From the NCBI RefSeq assembly GCF_026870175.2, contig NZ_CP113977.2:992001-1056000 (forward strand): DNA of 64,000 nucleotides, written 5' to 3'. Positions 55,794 to 64,000 of this stretch are shown here, in pieces (the stretch's first letter is position 1; each line of letters starts with the position of its first letter). The DNA is from Flavobacterium aestivum. GTDB taxonomy: Bacteria; Bacteroidota; Bacteroidia; Flavobacteriales; Flavobacteriaceae. Position numbers and translations under genes: made by a program. A model generated the notes under the pieces. It saw only the letters and a program-made list of their open reading frames with translations. It was not told the origin of the DNA and ran no database searches.

Positions 55794-58241
55794 GTGAATT
55801 TGCCCTTATATAAAATCACTTCCGTCTTAAATGCCAAATATTTTGGTAGTACAAGTGATACCATAATCGAAAATATTTCTATCGACAGTCGTTCTTTGCA
55901 AAATGGTTCACAAACCCTTTTTTTTGCATTAGTCGGACGCAATCATGATGCACATTTATATATAAAAGATTTAATTGTAAAAGGCGTTCATAATTTTGTA
56001 GTTACTCATATTCCGGAAGGACTTGAGTCTAAAGCTAATTTTCTAATTGTAGAAAATACCCTTAATGGTTTACAACAAATAGCAGCTTATCATCGTAAAC
56101 TTTTTACTTTTCCTATAATAGGTTTAACGGGTAGTAACGGTAAAACAATAGTAAAGGAATGGCTCAATTTTCTTTTGAGTCCAGATTATACTATAATCCG
56201 AAGCCCCAAAAGTTATAACTCTCAGGTTGGAGTTCCTTTGTCAGTGCTTGGGATTAATGAACATCATAATCTTGGTATTTTTGAAGCTGGTATTTCTACC
56301 ATTTTAGAAATGGAGAAACTAGAAAAAATCATCCAGCCTACAATTGGGATTTTGACCAATATAGGTTCTGCACATGATGAAGGCTTTGAGAATCTAGAAG
56401 AAAAAATTAAAGAGAAAGTATTGCTTTTCAAAGATTCAGAGGTAATGATTTATCAAAAGAATGATAAAGTTGAGCAATTCATACCTTCCCATGCAAAAAC
56501 ATTTTCGTGGTCTTTCGTAGATTCTACAGCTACTGTTTTTGTTTCCCAAAAAGAAAGTACAAATGAAAGCACTACCATTGAGTACAATTATAATGGAGCT
56601 GCTTCTAAACTGACAATTCCATTTCTGGATGATGCATCAGTAGAAAATGCAATTTCTTGTCTAATGGTATTGTTGTATTTAAAACTGGATGCCGTAACTA
56701 TTCAGAATCGAATAGAATTATTGTATCCTGTAGAAATGCGATTAAAAGTTAAAAACGGAATCAATAATTGCAGTATTATTGATGATAGTTATAGCTCAGA
56801 TTTTCAATCACTAAAAATTGCTTTAGATTTTCTTGAAAGCCAAAAGCAACACCAGAATAAAACGGTTATACTTTCTGATATTTTTCAAAGTGGCTTAACA
56901 AATGAAGTTCTGTATTCTAAAGTGGCAGAATTAATTGTTTCTAATAAAATAAACCGTGTTATAGGAATAGGAGAAACAATTTCGGCATTAAAAAATAAAC
57001 TTTCGAATTGCATAATTTTCAAAGACACCAACGAGTTTTTACTAAACGTAGACCGATTAAATTTTGAAAATGAAACCATTCTAATCAAAGGAGCAAGATC
57101 TTTTGAATTCGAAGAAATAGTATTCTCATTAGAAGAGAAGACACACGAAACGGTTCTTGAAATTAATCTGAATGCGATTAGTCATAACTTTAATTTCTTT
57201 AAATCAAAACTTAAGCCAACTACCAAAATGATGGTTATGGTAAAGGCATTTGGTTACGGAAATGGAGGTTTTGAAATTGCCAAACTACTAGAACATCACA
57301 AAGTAGATTATTTAGGAGTGGCTTTCGCCGATGAAGGGATTTCGTTGAAAACGGCAGGGATTAAATTGCCTATTATGGTTTTGAATCCGGAAAGCACTAG
57401 TTTTTCGGCAATAATTCAGCATGAACTTGAACCTGAAATTTATAGTATGAAGGGACTTGTTGCCTTCCTGAAAATTGCAGAACAAAAACAGTTAAAAGAT
57501 TTTCCGATACATATAAAGCTGGATACAGGAATGCACCGTTTGGGTTTTGAGACCAATACGATTGAAGATCTGATCGCAACCTTAAAAGGAAACCAAAGGG
57601 TAAAAGTAAAGAGTGTTTTATCACATTTGGCCACTAGTGATGATTTGCAACATGAAGATTTTGTGCGTTATCAAATAGATTTATTCGAAAAACTATCTTC
57701 TAAATTAATAGAAGAATTGCAAATAAACCCAATCCGACATATTTTGAACACCTCGGGAATAAGTAATTTTCCAGAAGCCCAGTATGATATGGTGCGCCTA
57801 GGGATTGGTCTTTACGGAGTTTCAAACGACGCAGAAGAGCAAAAACAATTAGAAAATGTTGGGACTTTAAAATCGATCATATCCCAAATTAGAACAATAC
57901 AGCCTAGTGAGAGTGTGGGTTACGGCAGACGATTTGTTGCTAACCAGCCCATGAAAATTGCTACAATTCCTATAGGTTATGCCGATGGTATTGCAAGAAG
58001 TTGGGGAAATGGAGTTGGATTTATAACAGTAAAGAATAAGAAAGCTTCAATTCTAGGAAGTGTTTGCATGGATATGCTAATGGTTGATGTGACGGAGATA
58101 ACATGTAAAGAAGGTGATGCAGTAGTTATTTTTGGAGAAAGTCCAACAGTCAATTACATAGCGGAGAAGTTGCATACTATACCTTATGAAATCTTGACTA
58201 GTATTTCACAAAGGGTAAAAAGAGTTTTTTATAGAGAGTAA
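55794..58241 (+). CDS. murF-alr: MurF-alanine racemase fusion
   Basis: A bifunctional cell-wall enzyme. Residues ~1-450 are MurF (adds D-Ala-D-Ala to UDP-MurNAc-tripeptide): ATP loop TGSNGKT (~112), SYNSQVGVPLSVLG and SYSSDFQSLK. Residues ~455-815 are a PLP alanine racemase: Lys in MVKAFGYGNGG, HIKLDTGMHRLGF, VGYGRRF and CMDMLMVDV. The start is GTG at 55794. The fusion is known in Bacteroidetes and couples D-Ala supply to its use. Confidence 0.93.
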   Translation: MNLPLYKITSVLNAKYFGSTSDTIIENISIDSRSLQNGSQTLFFALVGRNHDAHLYIKDLIVKGVHNFVVTHIPEGLESKANFLIVENTLNGLQQIAAYHRKLFTFPIIGLTGSNGKTIVKEWLNFLLSPDYTIIRSPKSYNSQVGVPLSVLGINEHHNLGIFEAGISTILEMEKLEKIIQPTIGILTNIGSAHDEGFENLEEKIKEKVLLFKDSEVMIYQKNDKVEQFIPSHAKTFSWSFVDSTATVFVSQKESTNESTTIEYNYNGAASKLTIPFLDDASVENAISCLMVLLYLKLDAVTIQNRIELLYPVEMRLKVKNGINNCSIIDDSYSSDFQSLKIALDFLESQKQHQNKTVILSDIFQSGLTNEVLYSKVAELIVSNKINRVIGIGETISALKNKLSNCIIFKDTNEFLLNVDRLNFENETILIKGARSFEFEEIVFSLEEKTHETVLEINLNAISHNFNFFKSKLKPTTKMMVMVKAFGYGNGGFEIAKLLEHHKVDYLGVAFADEGISLKTAGIKLPIMVLNPESTSFSAIIQHELEPEIYSMKGLVAFLKIAEQKQLKDFPIHIKLDTGMHRLGFETNTIEDLIATLKGNQRVKVKSVLSHLATSDDLQHEDFVRYQIDLFEKLSSKLIEELQINPIRHILNTSGISNFPEAQYDMVRLGIGLYGVSNDAEEQKQLENVGTLKSIISQIRTIQPSESVGYGRRFVANQPMKIATIPIGYADGIARSWGNGVGFITVKNKKASILGSVCMDMLMVDVTEITCKEGDAVVIFGESPTVNYIAEKLHTIPYEILTSISQRVKRVFYRE

Positions 58242-58307
58242 TTTTAAAATTTTTATAAAATTTAAGTATATTCGTCATTCGTATTAACCAAATTAAAATT
58301 ACATATT

Positions 58308-58721
58308 ATGGGATTTTTTAGCGATTTTAAAGCTTCTTTACTAAAAGGAGATGTGTTAAGTTTAGCAACAGCTGTGGTTATAGGTGGCGCATTTGGTAAA
58401 ATTGTGGCTTCTGCAGTAGAAGATGTTATTATGCCAATTGTTGGATTGATTACAGGAGGTATAGATTTTACTCAAAAATTCATCACTTTAGATGGAAACA
58501 CTTATGCAAATTTAGCTGCGGCAAAAACAGCTGGAGCATCTGTAATTACTTATGGAAATTTTGTTCAAGCTGTAATTAATTTTGTGATTATTTCATTTTT
58601 CATCTTTGTGGTTTTAAGAGCAGCTGAAAAAGCGAAAAAGAAAGAAGAAGTGGTAGTTGCACCCGCAGGACCTACACAAGAAGAATTGCTTACACAAATT
58701 AGAGATTTATTAAAGAAATAA
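58308..58721 (+). CDS. mscL: Large-conductance mechanosensitive channel
   Basis: A homopentameric inner-membrane valve opened by membrane tension during osmotic downshock. The N-terminal amphipathic helix is followed by TM1 [21 protein letters not shown], a periplasmic loop, and TM2 ([19 protein letters not shown]). The C-terminal bundle is charged ([13 protein letters not shown]). Length 137 aa is normal. Terminator at 58727-58762. Confidence 0.95.
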   Translation: MGFFSDFKASLLKGDVLSLATAVVIGGAFGKIVASAVEDVIMPIVGLITGGIDFTQKFITLDGNTYANLAAAKTAGASVITYGNFVQAVINFVIISFFIFVVLRAAEKAKKKEEVVVAPAGPTQEELLTQIRDLLKK

Positions 58722-58726
58722 AGTTT

Positions 58727-58762
58727 AAAAAAAATGCCTCAAGAATTGAGGCATTTTTTTTT
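58727..58762. terminator. Terminator between mscL and the DoxX-like gene
   Basis: ATGCCTCAA and TTGAGGCAT form a 9-bp stem with a 3-base loop, flanked by A-run and T-run, so it works in both directions. Confidence 0.88.
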
Positions 58763-59180
58763 AATTTATATTCAATGGTTTTTTTGCTGGATTATATTGG
58801 AACATTAATAATACCAAAGGTAAACACCAATTGGCAGCTCGTTCTACAAATTCTAGAAAAGGTTCTCCTGAAAAAGGGCGGCTCAGTGCTGCTAAAAAAG
58901 CCCAAATGCTTGCCCAGATTAGTATTTGGCGTACTGGATACAAGAGGGTAATTATTGCAACCAGAACGTCTATTATTCCAATAATAGGCATTATAAATAT
59001 GGACTGCTGAGTTGTAAAACCTACTGATGTAAGGAGCGGAATCCACTTAGGATTTACACCAATTGCAAGAATGCCGTGACCTAAAAAAGTGCCAAAAACA
59101 CCTATTCGGGCTATAATTTCCAAAGAGGGGGTGAGTATATTTAATTTTAAAGCAGCTTGCTTTTGATTAATTTCTTTCAT
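58761..59180 (-). CDS. DoxX-like membrane protein
   Basis: 139 aa with four predicted membrane helices (~23-42, ~62-83, ~88-103, ~117-128). The pattern is loosely that of DoxX/DoxD small membrane proteins; the match is by overall topology and a few residues (ERAANWCLP). Function unknown. Convergent with mscL. Confidence 0.6.
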   Translation of the reverse strand: MKEINQKQAALKLNILTPSLEIIARIGVFGTFLGHGILAIGVNPKWIPLLTSVGFTTQQSIFIMPIIGIIDVLVAIITLLYPVRQILIWASIWAFLAALSRPFSGEPFLEFVERAANWCLPLVLLMFQYNPAKKPLNIN

Positions 59181-59191
59181 TATGTATAGTT

Positions 59192-59226
59192 AAAAAAAAC
59201 CACTAATAGACAAGTATTAGTGGTTT
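59192..59226 (-). terminator. Intrinsic terminator of the phosphoesterase gene
   Basis: AAACCACTAATA (59197-59208) pairs with TATTAGTGGTTT (59215-59226); the A-run at 59192-59199 gives a U-tract on the minus strand. Confidence 0.88.
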
Positions 59227-59243
59227 GATATTTAATTGAAGAA

Positions 59244-61208
59244 TTATTTTAGATTAAGCAACGAAGAATCTTTTTGATTTCCCACAGTTATTTGAAGGAT
59301 ATAGATTCCTTTAGAAAATTTAGACATATCTTCTTCGAATTTGAAATCAACGGCATCTTTTTTGGCTTTTTTGTTGATAACCACATTTCCGCTCATGTCT
59401 GAAATTACGATAGTAGCTTCACCAATTTCAGGGGAATTGTATTCTAATGTAAAATGGTCTGTAACCGGATTTGGTATAATTTTGATCGCGTTGAAATTTT
59501 GAACACTAGATTTGGCGGCAATAGCTGTGCTTTTGGTGAGACAAAAAGAATCAATAGTATTCCCGTTATTGTCATATGTTGTATTGCAAATGGAATCAGA
59601 AGTCACATCAAATTTGCAAAAATTGTATGTGCTTTTGTATTTTTCTACAAACCAAGTTGCATTTCCTGTGTATAATGGAGCACCAGCACCACCACAAACT
59701 ATTTGGCAACGTCCTTGTGTTGGTTGACTTCCATATTGTGCTACAGGAGCTGTAGTGCTGACATTACGATTCATTGGTTTTGTACGCTCGTACATGTGGT
59801 CATGACCATTAACGACTAAATCTACACCATAATCATCAAATGCTTTCCACCAAGTGTTATAATATGAATTCATCTCTCCGGCATGGTTTCCGATAGTGAA
59901 AAATGGTTTGTGGAAAAAGATGATTTTCCATTTTTTGCCGGCATTAGCTTGCAATGTACTCACTAGCCAGTTGTATTGAGTCGTATTTGAAGGATCTTCA
60001 GAATTAAGAGAAATAAATACGGCATCACCATAGGTAAATGAGTAATAAAGATTGGTACCATTAGTAGGAGTAGATTTTGGTAACTCAAAAACATTTTGAT
60101 AAGTAGGTACACTCGCTGCGTCATGATTTCCCATAGAATGATACACCAAATTATTTTCTATAAAAGTATTTCCGTTGGTAAACCAACTGTCCCAATCAGC
60201 GGTAGATCCTCCATTGTTAACAATATCTCCATTAAAAATTGTAAAATCAGGTGTTTTTGTATTTGCCAATGCGGCAACCTGATTCCAAATACTCATTCCG
60301 GAACGGCTATCTCCAATAGCTAAAAAGGAGAATGCTGTTGTGTTTAATGGTGGTGCAGTTTGATATGTTTTTTCTGCTGTCCATACACCAGCCGTAGCGT
60401 CAAAAAGTCTGTAGTATATTGTGGCATCCGGAGTTACAGTAGGGAAAGTATATTTGAAAAACTTATCAGCATAACCATTTCTTACTATTGCGGAAAAGGT
60501 ACCTTGCTCATAAGTATTGGTATATCCCCATTTTATTTTGTCTGCAGTCCCAACATTTCTCCATGTAACCGTCAATCCTTCCAAAGGATTACTAGTACTT
60601 CCCCATCGTATTTGCTTTATAGCCGATGCAACAGTGTTTGTATTACCAGTAAGCGAAAAGTCAAAACTAATATCAGAACTGTTAAGAGCATTTTGATGAA
60701 TTTCAACAGCAATAGTATTATTACCTGCTATAAATCCTGTTTGTGCTGGGGTTAATGTAGTAGACAAAAAAGTACTTCCATCATCACTACATGCAGCCGA
60801 GGCCAAAGTGTTGTAGGCGATTGTTCCTGTCGGCATGTTGTTTCTGTATACTTCGACTCCATTAATGTAAATAACAACTCCATCATCTCTTTTTACATTT
60901 AAAGTGTAATTAGAGAAAATTGAAGGGTCTGCTAAATTGAATGTTTTTCTAAAATAAGTGGTAATGTATTTTTTGCTAGAATTCGTTCCGTAACTAAGAA
61001 CAGTGGCTTCATCTCCGTCTCCGTAGCCTAATTGAGCTGGGCCTGATGGCCAGGTTGTGTCGCTAAATGTGGTGCTTTTCCAAGCTGTTCCTTGGTTAGA
61101 ACCATCAGTTATATACTTCCAAGAGGATCCTTGGGCTACTAATGTAGTTTGAGCGTTAATGGTTATTACTATAAAAAATAGTAGTAACAAAAAGGTAGTT
61201 TTTTTCAT
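59244..61208 (-). CDS. Secreted purple-acid-phosphatase-like metallophosphoesterase with T9SS sorting domain
   Basis: Signal peptide 1-19 (ITINA). Residues ~20-190 form a beta-rich domain with repeated Trp/Gly motifs. A fibronectin-like PAP N-terminal domain (~195-285, LTVTWRNVGTADKIKWGY) precedes the phosphoesterase core. Metal motifs: GDSRSG, FNGDIV, MGNHD (~359), GHDHMYERT (~465). A type IX secretion C-terminal domain (~590-654) ends in KGIYILQIT. Its role is likely extracellular phosphate release; substrate unknown. Confidence 0.9.
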   Translation of the reverse strand: MKKTTFLLLLFFIVITINAQTTLVAQGSSWKYITDGSNQGTAWKSTTFSDTTWPSGPAQLGYGDGDEATVLSYGTNSSKKYITTYFRKTFNLADPSIFSNYTLNVKRDDGVVIYINGVEVYRNNMPTGTIAYNTLASAACSDDGSTFLSTTLTPAQTGFIAGNNTIAVEIHQNALNSSDISFDFSLTGNTNTVASAIKQIRWGSTSNPLEGLTVTWRNVGTADKIKWGYTNTYEQGTFSAIVRNGYADKFFKYTFPTVTPDATIYYRLFDATAGVWTAEKTYQTAPPLNTTAFSFLAIGDSRSGMSIWNQVAALANTKTPDFTIFNGDIVNNGGSTADWDSWFTNGNTFIENNLVYHSMGNHDAASVPTYQNVFELPKSTPTNGTNLYYSFTYGDAVFISLNSEDPSNTTQYNWLVSTLQANAGKKWKIIFFHKPFFTIGNHAGEMNSYYNTWWKAFDDYGVDLVVNGHDHMYERTKPMNRNVSTTAPVAQYGSQPTQGRCQIVCGGAGAPLYTGNATWFVEKYKSTYNFCKFDVTSDSICNTTYDNNGNTIDSFCLTKSTAIAAKSSVQNFNAIKIIPNPVTDHFTLEYNSPEIGEATIVISDMSGNVVINKKAKKDAVDFKFEEDMSKFSKGIYILQITVGNQKDSSLLNLK

Positions 61209-61563
61209 AAGTTTAGTTAGTTTGATAGCTAAATTAGTTATTTGAGCATCACTGTTTGTAAATTTAATATTAATAAAATATTATTAAAATTAATGTAAAA
61301 TTTTTGATTTTCAGTGGTTTATGTGTTTTTCGCACAGGTTTGTTTATTATTTATAGTTAGGTCGCTTTTGATTGGCCCTTTAAAAGTGAAGTAAAGCTCA
61401 TTGTTATTTACTTCTAAAATCAAATTGTTTAAATTGTAACATTTTGTTATTTTTTGTGAAGCCGCTTGTTATGTTTTGAATATTACATACTTTTGCATTT
61501 CAAAAATTAATATTCACCAGAGCCTGAAAGGCGAACGGACTAAGTAATTATAAAATATATACG
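61209..61563. other. Intergenic region between the phosphoesterase gene and asd
   Basis: 355 bases, no gene. It holds an 8-bp inverted repeat GAAGTAAA/TTTACTTC (61388-61414), the asd promoter (61466-61495), and in the asd leader a short hairpin GCCT-GAA-AGGC (61522-61532). Confidence 0.6.
61466..61495 (+). promoter_or_regulatory. Promoter of asd
   Basis: TTG (61466-61468), a 19-base spacer, and TACTTTTG (61488-61495). Predicted leader ~60 nt to ATG 61564. Confidence 0.72.
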
Positions 61564-62553
61564 ATGAGAATAGCAGTTGTAGGTGCTACCGGAATGGTTG
61601 GCGAAATAATGTTAAAAGTATTAGCAGAAAGAAATTTTCCTGTAACCGAATTAATTCCTGTTGCTTCTGAAAAATCAGTAGGAAAAGAGATTGAGTTTCA
61701 AGGAAAAAAATACAAAGTTGTTGGATTGCAAACTGCAGTTGATATGAAAGCGGATATTGCTTTGTTCTCTGCAGGAGGAGAAACATCATTAGAGTGGGCT
61801 CCAAAATTTGCAGCAGCTGGAACTACTGTTATTGATAATTCTTCGGCTTGGAGAATGGATTCAACTAAAAAATTAATTGTTCCGGAAATCAATGCTGGAG
61901 AATTGACTAAAGAAGACAAAATAATTGCTAATCCAAACTGCTCTACTATTCAAATGGTATTGACTTTGGCACCATTGCATAAAAAATACAACATTAAACG
62001 TATTATTGTTTCGACTTACCAATCTATTACCGGTACCGGTGTAAAAGCGGTTCAACAGTTCGAAAATGAGTGTGTAGGTGTTGAAGGAGATATGGTTTAC
62101 AAATACAAAATCAACAGAAACTGTATTCCACAATGTGATAGTTTTGAAGATAACGGATATACCAAAGAAGAAATGAAATTGGTTCGTGAAACTCAAAAAA
62201 TATTAAGTGATAAAACGATTGCTGTAACGGCAACTGCAGTTCGTGTACCAGTTGTAGGTGGACATAGTGAAGCTGTAAACGTAGAATTTACTAATGATTT
62301 TGATGTAAGCGAGGTTAGAAACATTTTGCACCATACAGACGGAGTAGTGGTACAAGACAACTTAGATACTTTTACATACCCTATGCCTAGATATGCTGAA
62401 GGAAAGAATGATGTTTTTGTAGGTAGAATTCGTCGTGACGAAAGCCAAGCAAACACTTTGAATATGTGGATTGTTGCAGATAATTTAAGAAAAGGAGCAG
62501 CAACGAACACAATTCAAATAGCTGAATACTTAATTGCTGCAAAACTGGTTTAA
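61564..62553 (+). CDS. asd: Aspartate-semialdehyde dehydrogenase
   Basis: Reduces aspartyl phosphate to the semialdehyde for lysine, threonine, methionine and diaminopimelate. NADP-binding VGATGMVGEIML (5-16), catalytic Cys in ANPNCSTIQMV (~128), catalytic His in VVGGHSEAVNVEF (~236). Length 329 aa is normal. Single-gene transcript between its promoter and the terminator at 62578-62609. Confidence 0.96.
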   Translation: MRIAVVGATGMVGEIMLKVLAERNFPVTELIPVASEKSVGKEIEFQGKKYKVVGLQTAVDMKADIALFSAGGETSLEWAPKFAAAGTTVIDNSSAWRMDSTKKLIVPEINAGELTKEDKIIANPNCSTIQMVLTLAPLHKKYNIKRIIVSTYQSITGTGVKAVQQFENECVGVEGDMVYKYKINRNCIPQCDSFEDNGYTKEEMKLVRETQKILSDKTIAVTATAVRVPVVGGHSEAVNVEFTNDFDVSEVRNILHHTDGVVVQDNLDTFTYPMPRYAEGKNDVFVGRIRRDESQANTLNMWIVADNLRKGAATNTIQIAEYLIAAKLV

Positions 62554-62577
62554 TCCATTTTTAAATAATTAAACAGA

Positions 62578-62609
62578 AACTACAACTTTAAACGGTTGTA
62601 GTTTTTTGT
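62578..62609 (+). terminator. Intrinsic terminator of asd
   Basis: AACTACAAC (62578-62586) pairs with GTTGTAGTT (62595-62603), followed by a T-rich run. Confidence 0.88.
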
Positions 62610-62654
62610 TTTTTAATGACCTTCCTTTTTTCTTGTTTCGTTACCTTTGCAAAG

Positions 62655-62999
62655 ATGAAAAGAAAACAGCTCATACTTAATCTTTCTTTGGTTGTTGCAG
62701 TATTGTTCTCAATAGTGTTTCAATCTTTTGATAGTATAAGCCATTTGCAAGAGAAGTTTTCTCAAAAAGAATGTCATCATACCTACAATTCCAAATCTGA
62801 ATTTACCCATCAGCATCACAATTTTGATCATTGTTATGTTTGTCAATTTGGGTTCAGTAGTTTTACAACTCCAACCAGTTTTTCCTATGCTTTTTATGCA
62901 GGGAAATGGAAAATACCTTATTTTTTTACAAACACAGAATCTGTTTTTTCATTTTCAGGTAGTTTGTATTCCCATCGCGGTCCCCCAACTTGTATTTAA
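62655..62999 (+). CDS. Small His/Cys-containing exported protein ending in RGPP
   Basis: 114 aa: a hydrophobic N-terminus (residues ~6-22), then a soluble part with a cluster of potential metal ligands (KECHHTYN, THQHHNFDHCYVCQ) and a C-terminal HRGPPT. DUF2946-like small proteins near metal-related TonB receptors share such a tail; the link is by resemblance. An in-frame ATG at 62616 overlaps the promoter box TACCTTTG (62642-62649), so 62655 is preferred; its transcript may be leaderless. It lies ~245 bp before a TonB receptor and may work with it. Confidence 0.65.
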   Translation: MKRKQLILNLSLVVAVLFSIVFQSFDSISHLQEKFSQKECHHTYNSKSEFTHQHHNFDHCYVCQFGFSSFTTPTSFSYAFYAGKWKIPYFFTNTESVFSFSGSLYSHRGPPTCI

Positions 63000-63153
63000 A
63001 TAACTCGTTTTTCGGGTTGTTTCGTTTTTAAAATCATTTGCTGATAGCTTCTTTTTTTGAGAGATGTTATTGGTAACTCAATCATTTATAAAACATTCTC
63101 AATCATTTGCTTTCGTATAAAGTACTTTGATTAGGGAAAACAATACAGTTATT

Positions 63154-63253
63154 CTAATGAAATGAGCATGATCTTAAATTGGTGGCAAAAACCAATGAAG
63201 ATATGCGAATTCCATATTCAAAAAAAACAAATATTATCTACATATGAAACCAT
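63154..63253 (+). promoter_or_regulatory. Leader element in front of the TonB receptor (copy B)
   Basis: Related to 40986-41080. Shared blocks: TCTAATGAAATGAGCAT, GATATGCGAATT, CATAT, an A-run, and ACATATGAAAC at the gene start. A 6-bp hairpin ATTGGT/ACCAAT replaces TTGGTT/AACCAA of copy A, so pairing is kept while sequence differs. ATATG/CATAT again compete with GCAT/ATGC. Confidence 0.55.
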
Positions 63254-63335
63254 ATATATTGGCTCTATTGCTAGGGCTCACCACTTTTTTACAAGCACAA
63301 AATTCGATTTCCGGAAGAGTTATCGATTCCCATAA
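63162..63335 (+). CDS. Possible 57-aa leader peptide overlapping the TonB receptor start
   Basis: ATG 63162 opens a frame that reads MSMILNWWQKPMKICEFHI and ends at TAA 63333-63335, overlapping the receptor start in another frame. The segment KICEFHI parallels MICELHM encoded before sdhA. It could be a translated leader acting on receptor expression, or a by-product of a conserved RNA. Only the first ~20 codons show similarity. Confidence 0.35.
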   Translation: MSMILNWWQKPMKICEFHIQKKQILSTYETIYIGSIARAHHFFTSTKFDFRKSYRFP

Positions 63336-64000
63336 TAATCCATTAAAAGGAGTTTCAGTCGAAGCTATAGAATTGCATGAAAACACTACCACTGATGAAA
63401 ATGGAAATTACACATTGAAGCAACTGCCGAACGGAAATGTAACCCTAACTTTTTCTTATGAGGGATTTACAACTCAAAATAAAACAATTGATAAAGTCCA
63501 AAATACCCAAACACTAGATATTGTTCTGGAAGAAACAGCTTTCCAAATGGATGAGGTTATTGTGTCTACACCTTTCTCTAAATTGCAATCCCAAAACGTG
63601 ATGAAAGTAGATCGTGAAAGTGTCAAATCTATGCAGGAAAAAGGAAGCGCCACTTTGATCGAAGGTTTGGCAACAATTCCTGGAGTTTCACAAGTTTCGA
63701 CAGGAACTTCAATAGGAAAACCGGTAATTCGAGGTTTAAGCGGAAACCGGGTTTTGGTATATACACAAGGAATACGATTAGAGAACCAGCAATTTGGAGA
63801 TGAACACGGACTGGGATTGAACGATTCCGGAGTAGAAAATGTTGAGGTGATAAAAGGACCGGCCTCTTTGCTTTATGGTTCTGATGCGTTGGGAGGAGTC
63901 TTGTTTTTTAATCCTGAAAAATTTGCAACGGCCAATACCTTTGAAGGGGATTTTGAGCAAAGATTATTTTCGAATACACTTGGCAGTAATGCTATTTTGG
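63244..64000 (+). CDS. TonB-dependent receptor, N-terminal part (runs off the window)
   Basis: Starts MKPYILALLLGLTTFLQAQ with a signal peptide, then a carboxypeptidase-like domain (SISGRVIDSHNNPLKGVSVE, ~20-100). The plug follows with IVLEETAFQMDEVIVSTPF, GKPVIRGLSGNRVLVYTQGI and GPASLLYGSDALGGV. 252 codons are visible and the frame is open at the end. The neighbour at 62655 with His/Cys residues hints at a metal or metallophore substrate (inference). Confidence 0.92.
   Translation, partial: MKPYILALLLGLTTFLQAQNSISGRVIDSHNNPLKGVSVEAIELHENTTTDENGNYTLKQLPNGNVTLTFSYEGFTTQNKTIDKVQNTQTLDIVLEETAFQMDEVIVSTPFSKLQSQNVMKVDRESVKSMQEKGSATLIEGLATIPGVSQVSTGTSIGKPVIRGLSGNRVLVYTQGIRLENQQFGDEHGLGLNDSGVENVEVIKGPASLLYGSDALGGVLFFNPEKFATANTFEGDFEQRLFSNTLGSNAIL

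Noticed and set aside
61522..61532. Possible riboswitch in the asd leader
   Set aside because: Only a 4-bp hairpin is visible and no known lysine, SAM or other aptamer core is recognisable.

Overview
The window looks like chromosome of a flavobacterium, most likely Flavobacterium or a close relative (inference). The base composition is AT-rich. Promoters follow the Bacteroidetes form TTG-N17-21-TAnnTTTG. Clade markers include a murF-alr fusion, an IPExxxVDY-family protein next to pyk, TonB-dependent receptors with carboxypeptidase-like N-terminal domains, a type IX secretion sorting domain, an OmpA protein with thrombospondin type 3 repeats, and a mevalonate-pathway HMG-CoA synthase. No rRNA, tRNA, insertion sequence, prophage or CRISPR array was seen. 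Most of the window is core chromosome.

Layout. 1-9.4 kb: truncated rseP (-), then an old yellow enzyme and a Gfo/Idh/MocA oxidoreductase one base apart, an MFS transporter, and a TonB receptor with a DUF5689 lipoprotein. 9.4-13.9 kb: minus-strand cluster acpP-fabF-rnc-IPExxxVDY-pyk. 14-18.1 kb: purN, rnhA, a PfkB-type kinase and a long purF-like amidophosphoribosyltransferase. 18.1-18.9 kb: a gene-free stretch with three tandem copies of a ~72-nt small-RNA unit, then sodA (-). 19.7-29.6 kb: AddA-like helicase/nuclease, kbl, ompA, AddB-like nuclease, and a small membrane protein with an ABC ATPase. 29.5-33.6 kb: alpha/beta hydrolase, AIM24-like protein, a frameshifted hydrolase and pepP, all minus. 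33.9-38.5 kb: glyoxylate-bypass genes aceB-aceA (-), divergent from a RamB/ScfR-like regulator. 38.5-43.9 kb: mvaS (-) and sdhCAB (+). 44-58.7 kb: mixed housekeeping genes (nitrilase, Big_5 lipoprotein, queD-like, lpxH-like, GNAT, CHAD, MFS, recJ, hopJ-like, rsmI, tdk, murF-alr, mscL). 58.8-64 kb: DoxX-like protein, secreted phosphoesterase, asd, a small His/Cys protein, and a TonB receptor that runs off the window.

How the genes fit together. AceA/AceB feed succinate and malate to a TCA cycle whose succinate dehydrogenase (sdhCAB) is encoded nearby, and the divergent regulator belongs to a family known to control acetate and short-chain acyl metabolism. AddA-like and AddB-like proteins together would form a RecBCD-type DNA-end processor.

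The two least explained signals are non-coding or leader elements. First, three tandem units at 18.2-18.76 kb each have a -7 promoter box, a 5' hairpin that keeps its pairing, an invariant linker and an intrinsic terminator. Second, two related ~100-base leaders sit immediately in front of sdhA (40986-41080) and of the TonB receptor (63154-63253). They share RNA hairpins and an encoded ICE(L/F)H peptide motif. Neither could be assigned to a known family without a database search.
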